Of a DNA stretch of 64,000 nucleotides, positions 56,674 through 64,000 are shown one piece after another. Position 1 is the stretch's first letter. Each line of letters opens with the position of its first letter. The DNA comes from Leclercia adecarboxylata (GTDB lineage: Bacteria > Pseudomonadota > Gammaproteobacteria > Enterobacterales > Enterobacteriaceae). A model generated the notes under the pieces. It was not told the origin of the DNA, did no database searches, and saw only the letters and a list, made by a program, of their open reading frames with translations. The DNA lies in the NCBI RefSeq assembly GCF_023639785.1, contig NZ_CP098325.1, forward strand, positions 2,728,001 to 2,792,000, read 5' to 3'. The translations under genes and the position numbers were made by a program.

Positions 56674-57009
56674 AATTCGCACCTTAACCAGAAAAAACGA
56701 ATCATATTCGGCCGGGGCAGTCTTCGCTGCGGTTCGACCCACGTTGCTTCAGGTCAATCATGGAATATTTAGATGAATATTCAAGTAATATTTCACGTTA
56801 ATTTTACGAAAAAATAACACTGAAACATTTTGTTAACACATGTGGATAAGTGGGTCAGGACAATGAAAAATAACAATAAACCCTGAGCAGGAAGGAAAAA
56901 AAAGCCGCCCTGTTTACCCGGACGGCTTTTTAAATAAATTCTTTATTTACAGACTGTTATAACAAATATCTACGCCGGTCACAAAACCGCAATTCTCCCG
57001 GCACTGGCT
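56674..57009 (-). promoter_or_regulatory. iacH upstream region with TGAATATTCA palindrome
   Basis: No gene in this 336-bp stretch. It holds the promoter region of the iac operon, an A/T-rich segment (56757-56840) with a perfect 10-bp palindrome TGAATATTCA at 56774-56783 and a second TAAATATTC-like half next to it, then the iacR terminator (56900-56930). The palindrome is a candidate IacR (MarR) operator. No clear -35/-10 pair could be fixed. Confidence 0.45.
56900..56930 (-). terminator. Terminator downstream of iacR
   Basis: AAAAGCCGTCC / GGGCGGCTTTT arms on the minus strand with a 9-base loop and eight T; A runs on the other side could make it bidirectional. It separates iacR from the iac operon, so iacH needs its own promoter. 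Confidence 0.8.
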
Positions 57010-57474
57010 TCAGAGCTCGTTGAGATTGTCGAGCACCTTTGAAAGGGAGAGGTTCATTTTTTCCCTCTGGGCGGCCGTCATTCCCTTGAAACCCTTCTCG
57101 AAAACCTTGCTGGTCAGACGGTGGGCTTCAGTCACTTTTTCGCGTCCGGCATCGGTAAGCATCACCTCGGTGACCCTGGCATCCTGCATGCTGCTGGCGG
57201 TGGTCACCAGGCCGTCATCGCGCAAACGACCGACGATTTTGGTGACGGTGGGCATTTTGGCCATTGCATATTCGGAGATCTGCGAGATGCTGGCCTTACC
57301 GTACTGCTCGGTAATCATCAGCACCCGAAAGCGGGACACATCGAGCTGCACCTTTTTCAGTGTGATTTCCATGACTTGCGTGTAGCGCGCATAGACGTTG
57401 ACGATCCAGTAGAACGGGAACTCTTCGCGGTGAAAGGTGGGGCCGGTGTCTGACGATGTGTTCGTTTGACTCAT
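57010..57474 (-). CDS. iacR: MarR-family regulator IacR
   Basis: 154 residues with the winged-helix core (VSRFRVLMITEQYGKASISQISEYAMAKMPTVTKIVGRLRDDGLV, TEVMLTDAGREKV). MarR-type IacR is the described repressor of iac genes, released by indole-3-acetic acid. It is encoded upstream of iacH on the same strand and divergent from an ACS-family transporter, so both intergenic regions may be its targets. Confidence 0.88.
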   Translation of the reverse strand: MSQTNTSSDTGPTFHREEFPFYWIVNVYARYTQVMEITLKKVQLDVSRFRVLMITEQYGKASISQISEYAMAKMPTVTKIVGRLRDDGLVTTASSMQDARVTEVMLTDAGREKVTEAHRLTSKVFEKGFKGMTAAQREKMNLSLSKVLDNLNEL

Positions 57475-57649
57475 GAAATGACGTTCCAGAAGTGATGCAA
57501 TGGCTGCAATTATACCCGCTATTTACCGCCCGCTATAGCCCGATCGCACCCTGCCCCTGGCTGTTAACAAATCTCTGCGCCGCAAAAGCCGATCGATATC
57601 GCATTATGATTCGAAAACGCTACGTGATTAACATTTGCGTATCATTTTT

Positions 57650-57690
57650 TGAACATAATATTGACGTTCATATCTGCGGTTTCCTATACG
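57650..57690 (+). promoter_or_regulatory. Promoter with overlapping inverted repeat for the ACS-family transporter
   Basis: TTGACG (57661-57666), 18-bp spacer, TATACG (57685-57690). The inverted repeat TGAAC-N11-GTTCA (57650-57670) covers the -35 element, a usual repressor position; IacR is the obvious candidate. Start of translation is 66 bp downstream. Confidence 0.5.
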
Positions 57691-57755
57691 TTAGCGCACG
57701 TGTTCAGGTTGCACGAAATAACAACAATACCTCTAACCGCCATGTGGAGCATTTC

Positions 57756-59171
57756 ATGAACGACAGCCCATCGATGGAACAGACACGTGCCAACGTGCTG
57801 GCTCCGCCTTCGTCTGCTGACGGCACGCTCGATCCGCGTCAACAGCGAGTGATCAAAAAGTTATTCCGCAGACTCATCACTTTTTTGTTCATTCTGTTCG
57901 TCTTCTCGTATCTGGATCGCATCAACATCGGCTTTGCCGGTCTGACGATGGGCAAGGATCTGGGCCTGACCAGCACCATGTTTGGCCTGGCGACAACGCT
58001 GTTTTATGTGATGTACGTCATCTGTGGCATCCCCAGCAACGTGATGCTGAGCGTGGTGGGCGCCCGCCGCTGGATTGCTATTCTGATGGTGGTGTGGGGG
58101 ATTGCGTCCACGGCCACGATGTTCGCTACCGGCCCTAACAGCCTGTACGTGCTGCGCATGCTGGTGGGGATTGCCGAAGCGGGCTTCCTGCCGGGGCTGC
58201 TGCTGTATTTAACCTTCTGGTTCCCGGCGCACTACCGCGCCCGGGCCAACGCCCTGTTTATGATTGCCATGCCGGTGACGATGGCACTGGGATCGCTGGC
58301 TTCCGGGTACATTCTCAACCTCGACGGGGTGATGAACCTGAAGGGCTGGCAGTGGCTGTTCCTGCTGGAAGGCTTCCCGTCGGTAATTCTGGGCTTTGTG
58401 GTCTGGTTCTGGCTGGACGACAGCCCGGATAAAGCCCGCTGGCTGACCCAGGATGACAAGGCCTGTCTGAAGGAGATGCTGGAGGCGGATCGCCTGAACG
58501 CCCAGAGCACCCAGCTGCGGGAGCAGGCGGCGCTGGCGCCGCAGCAGCGCAGCGTGATGCGCGAGCTGTTCACGCCGACTATCATGCTCTACACCCTGGC
58601 CTACTTCTGCCTGACTAACACCCTCAGCGCCCTGAGCGTCTGGACGCCGCTGATCCTGCGCAGCATCAGCGAGGAGAGCAGCAACGTGACCATCGGTATT
58701 CTGAGCGCCATTCCTCAGGTGTGTACCATTGTGGCGATGGTCTGGTGGAGTAAAAGGTCCGACAAGCGCAACGAGCGGAAAGTCCACACCCTGCTGCCGT
58801 ATCTGTTTGCCGCCGCAGGCTGGATCCTGACCGCCACCAGCGCGAATCCGATGCTGCAGTTCACCGGGATCGTAATGGCCTCGTCAGGAGCCTTCGCCGC
58901 GATGGTGATCTTCTGGACCACCCCGGATCGTTCCATCTCCCTGCGCGCCCGCGCATTGGGTATTGCGGTGATCAACGCCACCGGGATGACCGGTGCCGCG
59001 CTGGGGCCCCTGCTGATGGGGCTGATGAAAGATATCACCGGCAACTTCAACGCCGGGATCTTCATGGTGGCCGGTTTCCTCGTGCTGGGCGCGGCGGTGA
59101 TTGCCTTGATCCCGATGAAGCACGCGACGAAGCAGGCTGAGGCGTTGAAAGGGTTGCCGACGAACGGGTAA
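57756..59171 (+). CDS. ACS-family MFS transporter, probable aromatic acid/anion symporter
   Basis: 471 residues from the ATG at 57756 (TGGAGC upstream); earlier in-frame Mets lie in the promoter region and are rejected. 12 helices of the anion:cation symporter family: FVFSYLDRINIGFAGLTMGKDLGL, then VGIAEAGFLPGLLLYLTFWFP. Relatives import carboxylates such as phthalate, 4-hydroxyphenylacetate and hexuronates. Divergent from iacR, which suggests uptake of indole-3-acetate or a related acid; inference only. Confidence 0.87.
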   Translation: MNDSPSMEQTRANVLAPPSSADGTLDPRQQRVIKKLFRRLITFLFILFVFSYLDRINIGFAGLTMGKDLGLTSTMFGLATTLFYVMYVICGIPSNVMLSVVGARRWIAILMVVWGIASTATMFATGPNSLYVLRMLVGIAEAGFLPGLLLYLTFWFPAHYRARANALFMIAMPVTMALGSLASGYILNLDGVMNLKGWQWLFLLEGFPSVILGFVVWFWLDDSPDKARWLTQDDKACLKEMLEADRLNAQSTQLREQAALAPQQRSVMRELFTPTIMLYTLAYFCLTNTLSALSVWTPLILRSISEESSNVTIGILSAIPQVCTIVAMVWWSKRSDKRNERKVHTLLPYLFAAAGWILTATSANPMLQFTGIVMASSGAFAAMVIFWTTPDRSISLRARALGIAVINATGMTGAALGPLLMGLMKDITGNFNAGIFMVAGFLVLGAAVIALIPMKHATKQAEALKGLPTNG

Positions 59172-59190
59172 TTTTTAGCACCTGTGCGAG

Positions 59191-59227
59191 ATTGCCGGGT
59201 GGCGGCTACGCCTTACCCGGCCTACAG
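59191..59227. repeat. REP element
   Basis: ATTGCCGGGTGGCGGC...CCTTACCCGGCCTACA is a classical enterobacterial REP with CCGGGT / ACCCGG arms. It abuts the truncated MFS gene and supplies the last codons of its remnant reading frame. Confidence 0.85.
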
Positions 59228-59484
59228 GTCGATTTTGACTTTGTCGGCCCGGCAATGGAGGTGCCGACAAAGTTCGCCACGCCAAAGCCCAGCAGGATCA
59301 GCGAGATGGTCTCCACGCTCACCTGCCCCACCGTCTCAAGGAACGGTCGCAGGTAGGTAAAGAGGGCAAAATGCCCGCTGAAGATCAGAATGGTGGCCAG
59401 CAGGCCGCCCACCATCCCCGGACGACGCAGCACCCGCACCAGCAGCCGGGCGTTTACGCGGATTGTCGGCCAGTCAGACGCCAC
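59206..59484 (-). pseudogene. Truncated MFS transporter remnant
   Basis: A 92-codon frame whose residues about 10-79 match the second-half start of DHA1-type MFS proteins (RVLRRPGMVGGLLATILIFSGHFALFTYLRPFLETVG, LILLGFGVANFVGTSIAG), as in purine or sugar efflux permeases. The N-terminal six helices and the last four are missing; after SIAG the frame runs into the REP sequence. Remnant of a deletion. Confidence 0.75.
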
Positions 59485-59508
59485 AGGCGATCTGACCGGC
59501 CCGGAGAG

Positions 59509-60258
59509 TTACAGCCAGCTCTGCTGGACAGGTGTGCCTTCGGTGCGATCCGCCCGGGGCATCTCGATGGCCAGCGTTGACAGGTGTTTGGCCCACAGAT
59601 CGGCCACCCATTTCACGCCGCGGGCGGTAAAGCGTGCCTGCGACCAGGTACGCTCGTTTTCTCCCACCCCGCTGTGCAGGGTAAAGTAGCCCGCATCGAT
59701 GTGGTGCTGCGGCGGAACCAGATTGCCGCCGACGCGCTGCATGATATTACGCTCCAGCAGGAACTCCCGGAACTGGGGCTCCTTAGCCTTGAGGATCTTA
59801 CAGAGCTGGCGGAAGCCCAGCGACTCCTTCACCTGCACGAACTGATCAAAGAACGCCGCCTTTGGGGCCCAGAGCGCAAGCTGCTCCTCGGCACGCTGGC
59901 GTTTTTCATACTGCTCGGCCCAGGCGCGCGCCGCCGCAGCCGGATTGGTGAAGTCCGGGATGTTGACGTTTCTCTCCTGCTCCTGCCAGCGATCGAGCAT
60001 GGCGGCCGTGAAGCCCGGGGAGATACGTGAAACCGTCAGCAGGGAGTCCCGTTTGTTCAGCAAAAACTCCTGCCGCATTTCACCTTCGCGCTCATACAGG
60101 CTGGTCGTGACCGGCTGCGAAAGACGCTGCGCCGTTTCCAGGCTTTGCACCATGCGCTTCACCTCGGTATGGGCAATACCGGTCAGCTTGGCGATTTCGC
60201 GGCTGCTGATGGTGGCAAGCTGGCCACTGGACTGGAAAGTTTCAACAGGAATTACCAT
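59509..60258 (-). CDS. Orphan phage-type regulator (Rha/KilAC-domain antirepressor-like)
   Basis: 249 residues from the ATG at 60258 (GAGGGG upstream). N-terminal Rha-like segment (SSREIAKLTGIAHTEVKRMVQSLE), a coiled middle part, and a C-terminal KilAC/ANT-like domain (GFRQLCKILKAKEPQFREFLLERNIMQR, GYFTLHSGVGENERTWSQARFTARGVKWV). Such proteins regulate phage lysogeny or host functions. No other phage gene is nearby, so it is a domesticated or stranded gene. DNA target unknown. Confidence 0.8.
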   Translation of the reverse strand: MVIPVETFQSSGQLATISSREIAKLTGIAHTEVKRMVQSLETAQRLSQPVTTSLYEREGEMRQEFLLNKRDSLLTVSRISPGFTAAMLDRWQEQERNVNIPDFTNPAAAARAWAEQYEKRQRAEEQLALWAPKAAFFDQFVQVKESLGFRQLCKILKAKEPQFREFLLERNIMQRVGGNLVPPQHHIDAGYFTLHSGVGENERTWSQARFTARGVKWVADLWAKHLSTLAIEMPRADRTEGTPVQQSWL

Positions 60259-60386
60259 AGGTTTCACCCCTCACTCATACATTACTCGGGTAATTTGCTC
60301 TAATAGTATACAAATACCTGTTCAAATATCCAGTATAATTTTTAAACGATCGCCATCAAAGCCACGCCACGCCTAAGTTACGGTAA

Positions 60387-61181
60387 TCAGGGCTGTTTCT
60401 GGCTCACCCTTTTTTCGGCGACGCCAAAATGCGCCGTATCACCCTGGCCGTGTTCTCCGCTACCCTGCACGCGCTGAAGCTGAATGACCTCGCCGCGCTG
60501 CCAGGCGTTGGCGCCTTCTGCAACCGGATGAGCTACGATATCGGCCCGCTGGGCTTTTATCTTTTGCGTATCGATCCTCAGACGACTGTCGCGATCCGCC
60601 AGCAGCGCCGGATCGAGCTGCCCCTCTCCGGTAAAGCCCATCATCAGCGCGGGTATGCCAAGCGGCAAGGTTTTGTCGCGATCCGTATGCCAGGTGTGCC
60701 AGGTTTTGCCGTAGGTGTTGACGATTTTATTCATCAGCGCCTTGTCGGCGACCGCAGGCAGGCCGGGTGCCACCAGGCTGCCCGATTTCACTTCGTACTG
60801 ATGGCTGTGCCAGAGCTTTTTCTCCTCCGGCGGCAGGGTATTAAACAGGCGCTCGCTGATGATGTACTCCACCCCCATCAGGCGGGCATCTTTCGTGTTG
60901 CCGTCATAGATGACCGCCTGCATGACCTCTTCATTGAGCACGGTCACGTAGTGATGGGCCTCCATCTGCCCGTTTTTATCCCCGCTGTAAAAATGAAAGC
61001 CGTCCAGGTAGGCGCTGATGGCCTCCACCGGCGGCCGCGACTGGATAACCTGGGCCCCCGTCTCCAGGGTACTCAGGGTAGCAGAGGTGCCTTTGCCCGG
61101 AAGCGGTGCCTGCGGCGGCGTATTATTCGCCCCGCAGCCGACAAGCAGCAGGACAGCAAGATTCAGAGGTAAGGATTTCAT
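60387..61181 (-). CDS. DUF1264 (oil-body-associated-protein-like) lipoprotein
   Basis: 264 residues. Lipoprotein signal with lipobox LLVGC (Cys near 16) followed by Gly-Ala, so probably outer-membrane anchored. The body shows the DUF1264/OBAP pattern: LDGFHFYSGDKNGQMEAHHYVTVLN, AVIYDGNTKDARLMGVEYIISERLF, LPPEEKKLWHSHQYEVKSG. AAGGAG before the ATG at 61181. Function unknown in bacteria; plant relatives associate with oil bodies. Confidence 0.82.
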   Translation of the reverse strand: MKSLPLNLAVLLLVGCGANNTPPQAPLPGKGTSATLSTLETGAQVIQSRPPVEAISAYLDGFHFYSGDKNGQMEAHHYVTVLNEEVMQAVIYDGNTKDARLMGVEYIISERLFNTLPPEEKKLWHSHQYEVKSGSLVAPGLPAVADKALMNKIVNTYGKTWHTWHTDRDKTLPLGIPALMMGFTGEGQLDPALLADRDSRLRIDTQKIKAQRADIVAHPVAEGANAWQRGEVIQLQRVQGSGEHGQGDTAHFGVAEKRVSQKQP

Positions 61182-61270
61182 TGGCACTCCTTTTCATAAA
61201 ACCTGGTTATGAAGGTAGTGCAGATGCGGCAAGCCAGCCAGACCGGGTGAGTGGTCTGGCTGGTGCCCGG

Positions 61271-62614
61271 TCAGAAGAAATACTTAAAGCGCAGACGGCC
61301 ACCGTAGCGGGCGTCGGTGTCGCCATCAGCCTCTTTCGGGTGGGCATCGATCCAGGACGCGTACGCCCCGAGATAAATATTGAAGTTTTTCATTTTCATG
61401 ACATTGGGAAACAGATACGACGCATGCAGCGTATGAATATCGTAATTGCCCGGATGAGTTATCCAGCACTCGCCGTCACAGTCGGCGTTCAGTCCGGTCG
61501 CGTTAAATCTGTCTATCTCGTTATGGGCGTAGATATAGCCCAGCTCAGCGTTTTTCCACAGGCCGTTGATCGCGGCGGTAAAGTCCGTTTCGTCGCTGGC
61601 ATCCATGTAGGCGGTATTAAGATTGACCACCACGCCGTTATCGGGATCGGTTTTTTGCCCGTTCCAGCGCATCGTCAGGCCATAGCCGGTACGATCGGAC
61701 TGATCGATCCAGCGGCCCGTCGCATCCCGGTAACCGTAGGCGTTATCCACCAGGTTGCTCTCCATTGCCACCGCGGTGGAGAAGCGCCCTTCTGACCAGG
61801 CGATAACCGGGCGCACATAGGCGACGTTTTTATCGTTATCCAGCGCCATACCGTGATACTGCTTATCGACAAACAGCGAGCTGCCATTTTCCAGCAGGGT
61901 GTTAACCTCAAGGTACCAGTTACCCAGATTCTTGCTCAGCAGGAGGTTACCGCCGCTGTCGCTGCGCCCGCGCCCCTCTTTCATCATGTAGATGTAGCCG
62001 TAACCGTCGCTGTAGAGATCGTTTGCCGTATTGCCGGAATACTCAACGAAGGTGTCCTGGTTGAGCGGGAACATGTCATAGGCTTCGAAGCGCCCGACTT
62101 TGACTTTCCAGTCATTCTCCTGGCCAAAGAAGAATGCCGCGTCATCCAGGTTCATTCTGCCGGTCACATCCGCCAGCGGCTGTACCGAGAAACCGGCAAA
62201 CTGGCCGTTGTCCATTCGCCGGTAGCCGTCAAAGCCCAGCAGCAGGCGGCCATTGATATCCCAGCGCTCGTTGTTTGACGGAGCCCAGTCTTTGTTGGGG
62301 CTGGTGCGCAGGGAGGTCAAACTGCCGCTGCGGCTGGCGGCGTCCATATTCAACTCCACATCGCCATAGAAGCGCAGGTCGCCGTAGCCTGACAGGGTCA
62401 ATGTGGGCGCAGGCGTCGCCGGAGGTTCGGCGGAGACCAGGTTCACCGTCGGGGCGTGTTGTGCCTGCTCCAGGCGCGCAATCTGGGCTTCGGCTTTTGC
62501 CAGGCTGGCTTCCAGCCGGGCGATTTTCTCCTCCATGCTGTCCGTCCGGGTGGCGGCCAGCGTGGTGACAGGAATACAGGCGCTGACCAGCAGCGCAATA
62601 TAATGTATACGCAT
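61271..62614 (-). CDS. Carbohydrate-specific outer-membrane porin
   Basis: 447 residues from the ATG at 62614 (GGAA upstream). Signal peptide of about 20 residues (AA-like end near TTLAA), a periplasmic coiled coil (MEEKIARLEASLAKAEAQIARLEQ) as in sucrose porin ScrY, a Pro/Ala linker, and a beta-barrel region starting LTLSGYGDLRFYGDVE and ending with aromatic RLRFKYFF. Forty-one bp after a GPH-type sugar transporter gene, so it likely brings an oligosaccharide across the outer membrane for that system. RafY-like; sugar unknown. Confidence 0.85.
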   Translation of the reverse strand: MRIHYIALLVSACIPVTTLAATRTDSMEEKIARLEASLAKAEAQIARLEQAQHAPTVNLVSAEPPATPAPTLTLSGYGDLRFYGDVELNMDAASRSGSLTSLRTSPNKDWAPSNNERWDINGRLLLGFDGYRRMDNGQFAGFSVQPLADVTGRMNLDDAAFFFGQENDWKVKVGRFEAYDMFPLNQDTFVEYSGNTANDLYSDGYGYIYMMKEGRGRSDSGGNLLLSKNLGNWYLEVNTLLENGSSLFVDKQYHGMALDNDKNVAYVRPVIAWSEGRFSTAVAMESNLVDNAYGYRDATGRWIDQSDRTGYGLTMRWNGQKTDPDNGVVVNLNTAYMDASDETDFTAAINGLWKNAELGYIYAHNEIDRFNATGLNADCDGECWITHPGNYDIHTLHASYLFPNVMKMKNFNIYLGAYASWIDAHPKEADGDTDARYGGRLRFKYFF

Positions 62615-62655
62615 AGATTCCATCCTGATGATTTATTATTAATTCCACTGTTGCG

Positions 62656-64000
62656 TTATGACTTTGCAAATTCACCGTTATTTAAATCCGTCACAACGGC
62701 ATGCATTTTCTGTTCATCGAGGCGGTAAAATTTAATTGCCACGGCGGTAAACAGATAAAAGAGTGACGGGATGAGGGTAAATAACCAGATCACCCCTTGC
62801 ACCGCCTGAGGTGATTGCACGGCGGCGCTGGATTGATATTCAAACCCGGCCAGCACCCAGCCCAGAATAGCGCCCCCGACGGCGACGCCTAATTTAATGA
62901 CAAAAATATTGGCAGCGACGTTCATACCGGTAATTCGACGCTGGGTTTTCCATTCGCCGTAATTATTGGCGTCGGTGATCATAGACCACTGCAGCGCACC
63001 GTTTCCGCCCTGCACCGTCTGAATAAGGAAATGGGCTACCAGCGGGATCAGCCAGAATTGCACCGGCAACCAGAAGCAGACGATGCCCAGCCCGGCATTA
63101 AGCAGGTTGATCCAGAATGAGAGTTTGATTTTGCAGAAGCGGGAACCCAGCGGCTGCGCCAGTAGCGAACCCAGCATCGAGGCGATCATCCCGCCCAGCA
63201 TAAACAGCGAGATAATATCCGTGCCCTGGCGCAGGACGGTATTGACGTAATAGACCACCGCCCCGCCGCGGATCACCACCGCTATCAGCATCATAAAGTT
63301 GTAGACGGACAGAATGCGCCACTGCTCATTGCGAAACAGAATTTTGACGTCACGGACAACATTGAGGTTTTCTTCCTTAATTGGCTGGACGCGCTCTTTG
63401 GTGGTGGCAAAACAGATGATAAACATCAGGCAGCCAATGACCCCGAAAATGGCCATCGCCACCTGAATGCCGCTCGCGCGATCCTGGGGATAGAGATAAT
63501 CCGCCAGCGGCAGAATGCAGGCAGTGCCCAGAGCCCCACCCAGCGGGGTGATGGCAAAACGCCAGGACTGCAAAGAGAGGTTTTCTCGCGGATCGGAGGT
63601 AAGGGCCGCCCCCAGCGAGCAGTAGGGAATATTGATGGCGGTATACATCAGGGTCATAAAGATATAGGCCGCCACGGCATAGACCACCTTGCCGCTGTCA
63701 GAGAATGACGGGATGGTATAGACCAGTACGCAGCTGACCGCGAACGGAACGCAGATCGCCAGCAGCCAGGGCCGAAAGCGTCCCCAGCGTGAGGAGGTGG
63801 CATCAGCGATGGCGCCCATTATCGGGTCGGTAATGGCGTCCAGCAGTCTGACCAGTAAAAACATTGTCCCCATTACCGCTGGCGGCAGCCCGTAAATATC
63901 CGTATAGAAATAGGCGAGGATCGCCACTGATGAATCGAATACGATATGGCTGGCCGCATCGCCCAGGCTGTAACCTATTTTCTCTTTTACCGCTAATTTT
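62656..64000 (-). CDS. GPH-family sugar:cation symporter, 5' partial
   Basis: Glycoside-pentoside-hexuronide transporter (MelB/YicJ/YihO class). The frame is open to the window edge: upstream of the apparent GTG at 63927 it reads KEKIGYSLGDAASHIVFD, the conserved helix 1 start, so the true start lies just beyond 64000. Helix 1-2 region has LDAITDPIMGAIADATSSRWGRFRPW, the GPH signature, with the cation-site Asp. About 448 residues visible. Probably operonic with the porin. Confidence 0.9.
   Translation of the reverse strand, partial: KLAVKEKIGYSLGDAASHIVFDSSVAILAYFYTDIYGLPPAVMGTMFLLVRLLDAITDPIMGAIADATSSRWGRFRPWLLAICVPFAVSCVLVYTIPSFSDSGKVVYAVAAYIFMTLMYTAINIPYCSLGAALTSDPRENLSLQSWRFAITPLGGALGTACILPLADYLYPQDRASGIQVAMAIFGVIGCLMFIICFATTKERVQPIKEENLNVVRDVKILFRNEQWRILSVYNFMMLIAVVIRGGAVVYYVNTVLRQGTDIISLFMLGGMIASMLGSLLAQPLGSRFCKIKLSFWINLLNAGLGIVCFWLPVQFWLIPLVAHFLIQTVQGGNGALQWSMITDANNYGEWKTQRRITGMNVAANIFVIKLGVAVGGAILGWVLAGFEYQSSAAVQSPQAVQGVIWLFTLIPSLFYLFTAVAIKFYRLDEQKMHAVVTDLNNGEFAKS

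Overview
The window is a chromosomal segment of an Enterobacteriaceae member, probably an Enterobacter-type genus. The conserved block chaABC-kdsA-sirB1-sirB2-prmC-prfA-hemA/lolB-ispE-prs-dauA/ychH-pth-ychF has E. coli-like gene content, order and protein lengths. Most of the window is GC-rich. REP-type palindromes occur in three intergenic regions. No rRNA, tRNA, CRISPR array or complete mobile element was seen.

Left end (1-7402, minus strand): an assimilatory nitrate/nitrite operon. It encodes an ABC nitrate transporter (nasF, nasE, nasD), then one continuous reading frame joining a NasC-like flavoprotein to the NasB/NirB nitrite reductase large subunit, which runs off the left edge. In front of nasF there are a sigma-54 promoter, an NtrC-like site, two ANTAR-type hexaloop hairpins and an intrinsic terminator. 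The antiterminator gene nasR lies upstream. This fits transcription under nitrogen limitation and readthrough when nitrate or nitrite is present.

7403-26280: ychN, a chemoreceptor with a sigma-28 promoter, a small DUF1883-like protein, and then the housekeeping block (cation/glutathione cha genes, KDO synthesis, release factor maturation, haem, isoprenoid and PRPP synthesis, ribosome rescue). A MerR/TipAS regulator with its own operator sits between dauA and ychH.

26281-30826: an AT-rich accessory island of four overlapping or tightly spaced minus-strand genes: a GtrB/DPM1-like glycosyltransferase, a methyltransferase, a flippase-like membrane protein and a large GT-C-like membrane protein. 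The set looks like an undescribed glycan-modification system of Gtr type with an added methyltransferase. Its leader holds mutually exclusive hairpins and a partial ops-like motif.

30827-43500: mixed accessory genes. These are ftrA with a divergent rhodanese, an NCS1 permease, a YdeP-like molybdopterin oxidoreductase, an Xre/RES toxin-antitoxin pair, a SnoaL-like protein, AzlCD with an AraC regulator, and an MFS/aldo-keto reductase pair with a divergent LysR regulator.

43545-59171: a catabolic supercluster. iacHABICDEFG converts indole-3-acetic acid (auxin) to catechol. A shikimate-type MFS transporter gene and pcaIJ-catD-catB-catC-catA, which send catechol through the beta-ketoadipate pathway, follow on the same strand with overlapping or tightly spaced genes. 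The MarR regulator iacR and a divergent ACS-family transporter, possibly for uptake, lie at the head. No beta-ketoadipyl-CoA thiolase or catR is present.

59172-64000: a truncated MFS gene next to a REP element, an orphan phage Rha/KilAC-type gene, a DUF1264 lipoprotein, and a sugar porin with a GPH-family sugar symporter cut by the right edge.
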